A stretch of 40,374 bases of DNA from CAZMSQ01 sp964569025 (lineage in GTDB: Bacteria > Bacteroidota > Bacteroidia > Chitinophagales > Saprospiraceae). The notes beneath the pieces are model-generated. The model ran no database searches, had not been told where the DNA came from, and saw only the letters and a program-made list of their open reading frames with translations. Location: contig CAZMSQ010000019.1 of the NCBI GenBank assembly GCA_964569025.1, forward strand, positions 1-40,374. The letters are read 5' to 3'. Each line of letters opens with the position of its first letter. Position 1 is the first letter of the stretch. The translations under genes and the position numbers were made by a program. Shown one piece after another: positions 32,955-40,374 of the stretch.

Positions 32955-34631
32955 ATGAAAGTCTTTCGATTCCTTTCTTTTATCGTCGCATTGGGGTGTG
33001 TTCTCGATGGCGTGCACGGTCAGCAACTGATTGTGACTCCGCTATCGGGCGAGGTCAATACCGGGGCTCAAGAGACAGCTCCGGTTATTGCCAGAGATGG
33101 GTCCAGATTGTTTTTTACGAGAGCCGGCGATCCGGACTTTAACCGTACTCTGATCGAAGACTCCGTGAATCTCCACGAGACGCTTCGAGAAGACGCTTTC
33201 TTCGACTACCTGGGCAGCATTTTCAGTCGCCTTGCCGGAAAGGGAATTTCAGATCCAGTGGCCTCAGATTTTAATCAGGATATCTTTGTGGCCTCGCTGT
33301 CTGAGTCCGGAGAGGTACTTGGAATCGAACACCCTGGGTATCCGCTCAACAATGCTCTTCCCAACAGTGCTGCGGCGCTCACACCGTTTGACAATGAATT
33401 AGTGGTGGTCAATGTCTTTCCGCCGGATGGTGGGCTCAGAAAAGGGTACTCAGTGTGCCGGAAAGATGAGAAGGCGCAGTGGTCGGTCCCCGAACCAATG
33501 AGTATAGACAGATATCGAAATTCAGGTACTGATGCCACGCTTGCTATGAGTAATGACGGAGGCCTCATATTGTATTCAATGGAGGGTCCTGATTCAAAGG
33601 GCGGGGCAGACTTATTTGTCAGCTGGAAACGGGCTGATGGGTCTTGGACCCCTCCGCTTAATCTTGGAGACCAGATAAATACGCCCCATGAGGAAGTGAC
33701 TCCATTTCTTTCAGATGACAATGGCTCTCTTTTCTTTTCTTCGAATCGGCCCGGAAGTGCCGGTGGGAAGGATATTTATGTGGCATTCAGACTTGACGAC
33801 TCGTGGCAATCCTGGACCCCAGCACGTCGGATGAAGGCACCGGTTAATTCGTCTGCTGACGACAGTCAGCCGTGGTTCAATGCCCATACCGGCAATCTGT
33901 TTTTTGCATCGAATCGCACTGGCAACATGGACATTTTCCGCTCGCAGATTGCCCCTCCCAATCCCATTGTCGTCAAGGTGCGCGGACAGGTCTACAATGC
34001 CCGCACGCTCAAGCCCATCGGCGCCAAAGTGTCGGTTGCACCCGTTTCCGGACCGGCAGCCGGCGCAGCGACTGTGCTCGATGCTCTCGACGGTTCATTT
34101 GAGCTTTCAGTCAGAAAAGGTCACGAAATGGCCCTCACTGCCAGTCGGACCGGATACAAGACAGCACGCAAAACATTCTTCTTTAAGACATCTTACGTCT
34201 ATCGAAAAACCTATGAATTTCAGCTGTTTATCGATCCACTCGGAGAGGGGATGCAAATCACGCTTGCAGATACTCTTTATTTCAATCAATCCACCCCGGA
34301 ACTCCTACGTGCATCTTGGCCGGCCCTGGGTGAGTTGGCCGATTTTTTGGTGGCGAATCCCGGAGTAAGCATCCGCATTGAGGGGCATACTGACAATGTG
34401 GGCGATCCGGCGCAGCTCATGCGCCTTTCAGAGCAGCGGGCCGAGGCAGTCAAAAGCTGGCTTGTCGACAAAGGGGCTGTCAACGCGTCCCGGATGAGCT
34501 GTGCCGGGTTTGGCGCAGACAGACCTCGTAACGACAATTCGACAGAGCCATTGAGGCGGCAAAACAGACGGGTTGAGGTCATTATCACAAGCACCTCATT
34601 TGATGATTCATCTCAAAATCGGAGCGAATGA
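32955..34631 (+). CDS. PD40-repeat OmpA-family outer-membrane-associated protein
   Basis: Links the outer membrane to peptidoglycan. The product is 558 aa. A signal peptide (FRFLSFIVALGCVLDGVHG) is followed by a beta-propeller region of WD40-like/PD40 repeats (SGTDATLAMSNDGGLILYS, EEVTPFLSDDNGSLFFSSNRPG). Then comes a carboxypeptidase-regulatory-like segment (about residues 345-430) and a C-terminal OmpA domain with GHTDNVGDPAQ at 477-487, keeping the Asp and Arg that bind diaminopimelate. The frame opens upstream at 32889, but the ATG at 32955 gives the signal peptide. It overlaps the next gene by 4 nt. Confidence 0.92.
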   Translation: MKVFRFLSFIVALGCVLDGVHGQQLIVTPLSGEVNTGAQETAPVIARDGSRLFFTRAGDPDFNRTLIEDSVNLHETLREDAFFDYLGSIFSRLAGKGISDPVASDFNQDIFVASLSESGEVLGIEHPGYPLNNALPNSAAALTPFDNELVVVNVFPPDGGLRKGYSVCRKDEKAQWSVPEPMSIDRYRNSGTDATLAMSNDGGLILYSMEGPDSKGGADLFVSWKRADGSWTPPLNLGDQINTPHEEVTPFLSDDNGSLFFSSNRPGSAGGKDIYVAFRLDDSWQSWTPARRMKAPVNSSADDSQPWFNAHTGNLFFASNRTGNMDIFRSQIAPPNPIVVKVRGQVYNARTLKPIGAKVSVAPVSGPAAGAATVLDALDGSFELSVRKGHEMALTASRTGYKTARKTFFFKTSYVYRKTYEFQLFIDPLGEGMQITLADTLYFNQSTPELLRASWPALGELADFLVANPGVSIRIEGHTDNVGDPAQLMRLSEQRAEAVKSWLVDKGAVNASRMSCAGFGADRPRNDNSTEPLRRQNRRVEVIITSTSFDDSSQNRSE

Positions 34632-35308
34632 AGATTCTCAAGGGCGCATCACTGGTAGTGAGTTGGGTGTTTCACCCTTTGTTAATTCTGACCTATGTGC
34701 TCATTATGATGATTGCAGCAAACCCATATCCATTCGGAGTACCAAGATGGACAGATCACTCCGGTTTGATTGGGCAGGTATTTGCGTACACTTTTTTTCT
34801 CCCTGCCTTCGCAGTCGTTCTCTTTCGGTTGGTTGGTTTTTCAAAAACGCTGGGAATGAGTGATTCAAAAGAGCGCGTGGGTCCATACATCGCATCCGGG
34901 ATTGTATACATGTGGATGTTTACCACCCTCCAGCACCACCCGCTTCTTCCGCCTCTCTACAAGGTTTTTATGCTCGGGGCTACCATTTCACTTTTCCTGG
35001 CATTCTTCATCAATAATTTCTCAAAAATCAGCGCCCATACCACAGGAATGGGAGGATTTTTGGGAATGTGGCTGGTGGTTATGACGCAGGGGTACGGAGA
35101 TGCTCTGTTGGTCCGGGTCCCCTTGACCAGCGCACTGGTAAACCTGAACATGGAAGCAATCCTGATGTTAGTGGTTCTTTGTGCCGGCCTTGTGGGCAGT
35201 GCGAGGCTGTTTCTGAAGGCCCATGAGCCAAAGGAAGTCTATGGGGGGTATCTTGTCGGTTTCGCAGGGCAACTGATTGCCCAGCAATTCATTCATTTCT
35301 TTGTTTGA
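34628..35308 (+). CDS. PAP2-like membrane protein, uncertain function
   Basis: The 226-aa product has about six membrane segments. The charged motifs KERVGPYI, SAHTTGMGG and ARLFLKAHEPKEVYGGYLVG are placed like the three signature blocks of PAP2-family lipid phosphatases, but the usual PSGH and SR-H-D residues are not all present. Membership is therefore an inference from layout. The ATG overlaps the OmpA gene's stop codon (ATGA), implying translational coupling. The next gene, a nucleotidyltransferase, begins 14 nt after it. Confidence 0.7.
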   Translation: MKILKGASLVVSWVFHPLLILTYVLIMMIAANPYPFGVPRWTDHSGLIGQVFAYTFFLPAFAVVLFRLVGFSKTLGMSDSKERVGPYIASGIVYMWMFTTLQHHPLLPPLYKVFMLGATISLFLAFFINNFSKISAHTTGMGGFLGMWLVVMTQGYGDALLVRVPLTSALVNLNMEAILMLVVLCAGLVGSARLFLKAHEPKEVYGGYLVGFAGQLIAQQFIHFFV

Positions 35309-35322
35309 AAGGTAGTTGATAC

Positions 35323-36318
35323 ATGAAAGCAGTAATCCCCGTGGCCGGAGCCGGCCTTCGCCTTCGTCCACATACATACACACAACCCAAACCGCTCATT
35401 CCGGTTGCTGGAAAGGCAATCATCGCATTTATTGTCGAAGAGCTGGAGCGAGCCGGGGTACAGGAGTTTGTGTTTATCATCGGATATCTCGGAGATAAAA
35501 TCAGGTCGTTTCTCGATGCCCAATATCCGGATCTGCACAAAGAGTTTGTGGTGCAGAATGAGCCCCAAGGGCTTGGGCATGCCATCTGGTCAGCACGGGA
35601 GAATATCCTTCAGACCGATGAGATCATTATTGTACTTGGTGATACCATCTTTGATGTCGACCTTCGGCAGTTCCTTGGATTGCCATACTCAGGGCTCGGT
35701 GTCAAAGTGGTAGATGACCCCCGCGAGTTTGGGGTGCTTGAAATGGGGCAGGATGGATTTGTCTCCCGGGTGGTCGAAAAGCCGAATATTCCGAAATCCA
35801 ATCTTGCGCTGGTTGGTCTGTATAAAATTCAGGAGCCAACCCTCCTTATTGACTGCCTCGACGGAAATATCGCCTCTGATTTTCGGACCCATGGTGAATT
35901 TCAACTCACAGACGGCCTGATGTGTATGATTGAAAAGGGAGTGCGTTTTTCGCCGTTTACCGTTAATAATTGGTTTGATTGCGGGAAGAAGGAAATTCTT
36001 CTGGAAACAAACGCAACCCTGCTCGCAAAGCGATCTCATGTCCATGTGGGCGAGCATGAGTTTGAACGCTCAATTATCATCCAACCAGTTGCCATCGGCA
36101 ATGGGTGTCAGATTTCGGACTCTATTGTTGGACCAAATGTCACCATCGGCGACAATGCGCGTATCCACCGCTCAATCGTTCAGGATTCCATCATCGGGAA
36201 TTATGCAAGCATCGAGGAGGTTGTCCTGAAACAGTCAATTGTGGGGAGCGATGCTTCTGTCAAGGGATTGAGTCAAAGTCTCAATATTGGTGACAATACC
36301 GAGATTGATTTTAACTGA
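35323..36318 (+). CDS. Sugar-phosphate nucleotidyltransferase (paralogue 2)
   Basis: The 331-aa product has MKAVIPVAGAGLRLRPHTYTQPKPLIPVAGKAI at its N-terminus in pieces that closely echo the enzyme at 29868. The metal-binding segment is GDTIFDVD and the C-terminal beta-helix contains IIIQPVAIGNGCQISDSIVGPN. The paralogue has ADTLFDAD where this one has GDTIFDVD, so substrate preference may differ. It ends 139 nt before a convergent gene and follows the PAP2-like gene by 14 nt. The exact sugar is unknown. Confidence 0.9.
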   Translation: MKAVIPVAGAGLRLRPHTYTQPKPLIPVAGKAIIAFIVEELERAGVQEFVFIIGYLGDKIRSFLDAQYPDLHKEFVVQNEPQGLGHAIWSARENILQTDEIIIVLGDTIFDVDLRQFLGLPYSGLGVKVVDDPREFGVLEMGQDGFVSRVVEKPNIPKSNLALVGLYKIQEPTLLIDCLDGNIASDFRTHGEFQLTDGLMCMIEKGVRFSPFTVNNWFDCGKKEILLETNATLLAKRSHVHVGEHEFERSIIIQPVAIGNGCQISDSIVGPNVTIGDNARIHRSIVQDSIIGNYASIEEVVLKQSIVGSDASVKGLSQSLNIGDNTEIDFN

Positions 36319-36456
36319 GCAGGTAAAATTCTAATTATTCCGACAGTTGTGCCATAATTGCAAGAAGTTGTTTTGTGGCAGGCTTCCCTGAAGGCAAGTA
36401 TGTTGCATCGAATCTTCCTATGGATCTGGATTCCATATAGTCCTCCTGAGATTGAA

Positions 36457-36969
36457 TCAATGACGCATTCCAAGTGCATCTACTATCTTACGAGCTCCTT
36501 TTCTGGCCCTCCAGACAAAGATCATTTCAAATCCAATCAAGAGCACGGCATGAGAAGCTACGCCAAGGCCAAGGCCGACTGAAAACAGGTTTTTCTCCCA
36601 GATCCAGCCTCCGACTGAGAGAATCCCACCAAGGGTAATAAGTCCAAAGAGGGCCAGCATGTTTCGTCGGTATTTTTGGGGCAACTGACGGAGTCGCTGC
36701 TTGTCCATTGAAGCAAACACCGCGGCTGCATCCTCGTCCAACTCGCGAACTGCCTTGGTTCTGCGTGCCGAGAGGAAATAGTTTTTACCGCCTCGAGCCA
36801 GCATCACAGCTGCGAAGAGCAGCAGCGGAAGGCTGAGCCCAAACCAGAAATAGCCCTTCATCCAATACAGAAGGAACCAGCCGCTAAGGGCCATCAATGC
36901 ACCAGTGCCGATTTGGATGATGCGATCTTTGCGTTCTTTCCCATAATGCTCAAGCAACAGTTCCTTCAT
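36457..36969 (-). CDS. Four-helix membrane protein, unknown function
   Basis: Not recognised. The 170-aa product has two membrane helices near the N-terminus (about 20-38 and 44-60), a charged soluble stretch (RRTKAVRELDEDAAAVFASMDKQRLRQLPQKYRRN), then two more helices (about 106-124 and 130-150). The open frame begins one codon earlier at a TTG, but the ATG at 36969 is the natural start. It lies 61 nt after hutU and is convergent with the nucleotidyltransferase. Confidence 0.75.
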   Translation of the reverse strand: MKELLLEHYGKERKDRIIQIGTGALMALSGWFLLYWMKGYFWFGLSLPLLLFAAVMLARGGKNYFLSARRTKAVRELDEDAAAVFASMDKQRLRQLPQKYRRNMLALFGLITLGGILSVGGWIWEKNLFSVGLGLGVASHAVLLIGFEMIFVWRARKGARKIVDALGMRH

Positions 36970-37030
36970 CAAAGCCTCGGGGATTTTCGTGAGAAGAAAG
37001 AGAATGCAGATTGAGTCAGTGCCTTGGAGT

Positions 37031-39064
37031 TTATTCTTTCAAGAGGTTGTTGATGAGGGCATCCTCCGCTTCATGCGGCAGAGTAATGGTGAGCCTTGGC
37101 TCTTCCTTCATGGCCTCTCTGGCAGTCCAGATGGCTTCTTTATTACGGGCCCACGCCCTCCTTGCGATGCCATTATTAACATCCCAATGCAGCATACCGG
37201 ACAGTCTGCGCTCAGCGTCCTCGCTGCCATCGATGACCAGTCCAAACCCGCCATTCATCACTTCTCCCCACCCGACTCCACCTCCGTTGTGGAGGCTCAC
37301 CCAGGTGGCCCCGCGAAAGGCGTCGCCAACAAAGTTGTGAACGGCCATATCTGCTGTGAATTTTGAGCCGTCGTAAATATTTGAGGTTTCGCGGTATGGC
37401 GAGTCGGTGCCAGACACATCATGGTGGTCTCTGCCGAGCACAACCGGCCCCTGCAGCCGTCCCTCAGCAATGGCTGTGTTAAATGCCTTTGCTATGAGAA
37501 TCCGACCCCGGGCATCTGCATAGAGAATGCGTGATTTTGAACCGACAATGGGAATATTCGTGTCGGCATGCCTGATCCAGTGCAGGTTGTCGCGAAGTTG
37601 GGACTGAATTTCCGGGATGCCATCAGCGAGAAGTTTTTCCAAAATTTCCGCTGCAATGGCATCTGTTGTATCAAGATCTTCCTTTTGTCCGGAACAGCAC
37701 ACCCACCGGAAGGGGCCGAACCCGTAATCAAAACACATTGGACCCATGATATGCTCAACATAACTCGGGTACTGGTACGTCCCTTGCTCCCTGTCCTTCC
37801 AGATGTCTGCACCGGCCTCTCCGGCCTCCTTCAGGAAGGCGTTGCCGTAATCCCAGAAGTACATGCCTCTTTCCGTCAGTGTATTGATGGCATCAACATG
37901 CCGGCGGAGGGTTGCACGGACTTCTTCCATAAACCGCGATTTATCGCGGGCCATGAGTTCTTTGGCTTCCTGAAAGGTATAACCCTGCGGGCAGTATCCG
38001 AGGTCATCGATGTTGTGAAGGCTGGTCTGGTCAGATCCAAGATCGATATGGATGTTGTGAGCGACAAGGTATTCCCACAGGTCAACGACATTGCCCTGAT
38101 AAACCAGCGCAACTCCCTGCTGAGCGGCGCGGTAGTGTTCGATGCGTTCGGCCAGAGCGGGCAGGTCAGTAAAGACGTGCTCTCTGCTGATGTAGCCGTC
38201 GTCCAGACGCTGACGAACTGCATCTTCATCAACTTCAGCTATGATGCCGACTGCCCCGGTAATGACTGCGGCGAGTGCCTGGGCGCCTGACATACCACCA
38301 AGACCAGAGGTCAGGTAGGTATGTCCCTTCAAGTCATCCTTACCCAGGCCATTGAGACGCCCGGCGTTCAGTAAGGTGATGGTTGTGCCGTGCACAATCC
38401 CCTGAGGGCCAATGTACATAAATGAACCGGCCGTCATCTGCCCGTAGGAGGTGACCCCAAGGGCCGTATATCTGTTCCAGTCTTCTTTGGTACTGTGATT
38501 CGGAATCATCATGCCATTGGTGACCACCACTCTTGGTGCATCCTTATTGGACGGGAAAAGTCCCAGTGGATGGCCGGAATACAGCACGAGGGTTTGCTCA
38601 TCGGTCATTTCTGAAAGATACTTCATAACCAGGCGATATTGGGCCCAGTTTTGAAAGACCGCGCCGTTTCCGCCATAGGTGATGAGCTCATGCGGATATT
38701 TTGCAACTTTTGGATCAAGGTTGTTCTGGATCATCAGCATGATGGCAGCAGCCTGGCTTGATCTGTTCGGGTATTCATCAATAGGCCTGGCATACATCGG
38801 GCCGTCGGGGCGCAGCCGGTGCATATAAATGCGGCCGTATTGTTCGAGTTCTTGCGCAAACTCCTCTGCCACCTCAGCTTGTTGTTCAGGCGTAAAGTAC
38901 CGAAGGGCATTGCGCAGGGCGAGGCGCTTCTCCCTGACGGAGAGGACACCTTCAATAATCCGGCGGGGGGCATGACCAACAGAAGGGTCGAGGGGCTTCG
39001 GAGGGGGCAGGGTGGCTGGGATTCCTTCGCGAACAGACTTCTGAAAATCAGTAAGGTTTTGCAT
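37031..39064 (-). CDS. hutU: Urocanate hydratase
   Basis: Second step of histidine breakdown, urocanate to imidazolonepropionate, using tightly bound NAD in an unusual electrophilic role. The product is 677 aa, the longer form similar to vertebrate UROC1 and distinct from the roughly 550-aa form in pseudomonads. The NAD-binding GLGGMSGAQ and the active-site Cys region FRWVCCSGQKEDLDTTD are intact, as is LYSGHPLGLFPSNKDAPRV. The frame opens upstream at 39142, but the ATG at 39064 gives a sensible N-terminus. No hutH, hutI or hutG gene is next to it, so the pathway genes are split. Confidence 0.96.
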   Translation of the reverse strand: MQNLTDFQKSVREGIPATLPPPKPLDPSVGHAPRRIIEGVLSVREKRLALRNALRYFTPEQQAEVAEEFAQELEQYGRIYMHRLRPDGPMYARPIDEYPNRSSQAAAIMLMIQNNLDPKVAKYPHELITYGGNGAVFQNWAQYRLVMKYLSEMTDEQTLVLYSGHPLGLFPSNKDAPRVVVTNGMMIPNHSTKEDWNRYTALGVTSYGQMTAGSFMYIGPQGIVHGTTITLLNAGRLNGLGKDDLKGHTYLTSGLGGMSGAQALAAVITGAVGIIAEVDEDAVRQRLDDGYISREHVFTDLPALAERIEHYRAAQQGVALVYQGNVVDLWEYLVAHNIHIDLGSDQTSLHNIDDLGYCPQGYTFQEAKELMARDKSRFMEEVRATLRRHVDAINTLTERGMYFWDYGNAFLKEAGEAGADIWKDREQGTYQYPSYVEHIMGPMCFDYGFGPFRWVCCSGQKEDLDTTDAIAAEILEKLLADGIPEIQSQLRDNLHWIRHADTNIPIVGSKSRILYADARGRILIAKAFNTAIAEGRLQGPVVLGRDHHDVSGTDSPYRETSNIYDGSKFTADMAVHNFVGDAFRGATWVSLHNGGGVGWGEVMNGGFGLVIDGSEDAERRLSGMLHWDVNNGIARRAWARNKEAIWTAREAMKEEPRLTITLPHEAEDALINNLLKE

Positions 39065-39090
39065 TAAGTAGCATTTTATCAAAGAATTCT

Positions 39091-39122
39091 TCCGCCATAT
39101 GCCGGAGCGGATTGGCAAGGTA
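39091..39122 (-). promoter_or_regulatory. Candidate hutU promoter with operator-like palindrome
   Basis: On the minus strand a -33 TTG is followed 19 nt later by TACCTTGC (39122 to 39115), an imperfect -7 box. Immediately downstream is TCCGCCATATGCCGGA (39091-39106), a 16-bp palindrome with one mismatched pair, at the predicted transcription start. This is where a repressor could bind. No hut repressor gene is visible here. Confidence 0.4.
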
Positions 39123-39179
39123 GGAAAATGAATGGCGGCCACAAAAGAGACAGGCCAAAATCGGGATTTGGAGAATCAG

Positions 39180-40289
39180 TCAGCTGGTGTATTTCCGGAG
39201 GTAATGGTTGACCTTGTGATAGAGTCTTCTGTAGCCAACACGATAGCGTCGGTAGAGCTGGGTACTGTAGGTGGAATGTCTGACTGAACGCGAGAACCCT
39301 TGCTCTTCCATCCACTCATCGCTGTAGACTTTACTGAGGTATCTGCTTCCATGATCTGGCAGCAATACCACAACCCGATGGTGGGGTTTGAGTTCATTTT
39401 TGAGCTTATAGAGCGCCTGTAGGGCAGCCCCGCTTGAGTACCCGACGAAAATACCCTCTTCAAGGGCGACCTCACGGCAACGAAATGCCGAATCACGGTC
39501 ATTCACCTTAATCATTTTGTCAATCAACTCGAAATTCACATTACCAGGGATGATTGTTTTGCCAAGGCCTTCTATTTTGTAGGGAAAGATTTCCTGTTCG
39601 TCGAAAAGACCCGTTTCCCAATATTTCTGAAGCACGGACCCATATGCATCAACTCCCACAACAGTGAGTTCTGGATTCTGCTCTTTGAGAAATCGGGAAG
39701 TCCCCGAAATCGTTCCTCCGGTACCTACGCAACAGATATAATGGGTGATCTGTCCACCGGTTTGCCTCCATATTTCCGGACCGGTTGAATAGTAGTGGGC
39801 ATCGGCATTTGCGGGGTCAAAATTCTGGTTGACATAAAACGCTCCCGGGATTTCCTTTGTCAGGCGTGCGGCTTGTGAATAATACGAGCGGGGGTCTTCA
39901 GGTGTCACTTCAGAGGGGCAGACAACTACCTTGGCACCCATGGATCGAAGGAGCCTGAGTTTGGCCCCAGAGGCCTTGCTGGTTAGGGTCAGGATACACT
40001 CGTAGCCTTTCAACCTGCTGACCATCGCGAGGCTGAAGCCCGTGTTTCCGGAGGTCGCTTCGATGATGGTCGCCCCGGGCTTGAGACGGCCTTCTCGTTC
40101 GGCTTTTTCAATCATGTACAATGCGACCCGATCCTTGGCAGAGTGTCCCGGATTGAACCCCTCAACCTTTGCAAAGACTTCAGAGCCAAGTCTTTCGCTG
40201 ACTCTGTTTAATCTGATCAGTGGCGTGTTGCCAACTGTTTGGAGAATTGACTGGCAGTGACCCTGCCGCTCGCCGGGGAAGACGTCCAT
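39180..40289 (-). CDS. Cysteine synthase / cystathionine beta-synthase family PLP enzyme with basic Tyr-rich tail
   Basis: PLP-dependent beta-replacement enzyme of the CysK/CBS fold, 369 aa. The PLP lysine is K52 in NPGHSAKDR, the substrate loop TSGNTG is at 79-84 and the phosphate cradle GTGGT at 189-193. GYSSGAA (283-289) is closer to CBS than to CysK. The fold ends near DEWMEEQGF (324-332). After that, residues 333-369 contain ten Arg/Lys, seven Tyr and no acidic residue, and no CBS regulatory domain is present. An in-frame TGA lies 9 nt upstream of the ATG, so the start is secure. Confidence 0.92.
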   Translation of the reverse strand: MDVFPGERQGHCQSILQTVGNTPLIRLNRVSERLGSEVFAKVEGFNPGHSAKDRVALYMIEKAEREGRLKPGATIIEATSGNTGFSLAMVSRLKGYECILTLTSKASGAKLRLLRSMGAKVVVCPSEVTPEDPRSYYSQAARLTKEIPGAFYVNQNFDPANADAHYYSTGPEIWRQTGGQITHYICCVGTGGTISGTSRFLKEQNPELTVVGVDAYGSVLQKYWETGLFDEQEIFPYKIEGLGKTIIPGNVNFELIDKMIKVNDRDSAFRCREVALEEGIFVGYSSGAALQALYKLKNELKPHHRVVVLLPDHGSRYLSKVYSDEWMEEQGFSRSVRHSTYSTQLYRRYRVGYRRLYHKVNHYLRKYTS

Positions 40290-40374
40290 CGGGTATCAGT
40301 TTGTCATGCATCGGATGTTTCCCGCAATGCGCAAGAATTTTGCGGACTGGTTGCATGATATACGACTCCCAAAT

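Noticed and set aside
37568..38290. 240-aa open frame on the plus strand inside hutU
   Set aside because: Antisense shadow of hutU with no promoter-like sequence or recognisable domain.

Overview
The window is a 40.4 kb piece of a Bacteroidota chromosome, probably outside the classical gut Bacteroidales. I infer this from several things. The order tRNA-Thr, tuf, tRNA-Trp, secE, nusG, rplKAJL, rpoBC is typical. Several promoters match the Bacteroidota pattern (TTG, 19-20 nt, TAnnTTTG). Most genes lack a Shine-Dalgarno sequence. DUF4159, DUF4292, an EnvC-like protein and a PD40-OmpA protein are present, and the tRNAs carry no encoded CCA. I cannot place it below phylum.

Left third (1-13.4 kb, plus strand): the translation and transcription core. 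tRNA-Thr (clipped by the window edge) and tuf come first, then tRNA-Trp, secE, nusG, four ribosomal protein genes (L11, L1, L10, L7/L12) and the beta and beta' subunits of RNA polymerase. Hairpins sit at the expected control points: after tuf, after tRNA-Trp, between rplK and rplA, between rplL and rpoB, and after rpoC. A 455-bp non-coding gap with short repeats and a two-way terminator follows, then two tRNA-Leu genes on the minus strand, each with a recognisable promoter.

Middle (14-22.8 kb): the intramembrane protease rseP (minus) diverges from rsmE (plus), followed by a DUF4159 protein. On the minus strand lie upp and an orphan Tat-type TRAP solute-binding protein. On the plus strand a small membrane protein, a Gfo/Idh/MocA oxidoreductase, an unrecognised lipoprotein and a polyprenyl-phosphate sugar transferase look like a surface-polysaccharide unit.

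Right-middle (22.8-32.9 kb, minus strand): a long run reading pyk, dut, a sugar nucleotidyltransferase, a TPR protein, a DUF4292 lipoprotein, an EnvC-like degenerate M23 protein, hflX, an M29 aminopeptidase and a small protein that looks like a decayed DEDD exonuclease. The central block is plausibly an envelope-maintenance cluster.

Right end (32.9-40.4 kb): a PD40-OmpA protein overlaps a PAP2-like membrane protein by 4 nt, and a second sugar nucleotidyltransferase follows. On the minus strand are a four-helix membrane protein, urocanate hydratase, and a cysteine-synthase/CBS-type enzyme with an unusual basic, tyrosine-rich tail.

I see no CRISPR array, prophage, insertion sequence, toxin-antitoxin pair or defence island. 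The window is mostly conserved housekeeping DNA. The best leads are the degenerate exonuclease-like protein, the tailed PLP enzyme, the degenerate LytM protein in its envelope cluster, and the RNA structures in the ribosomal/RNAP operon.
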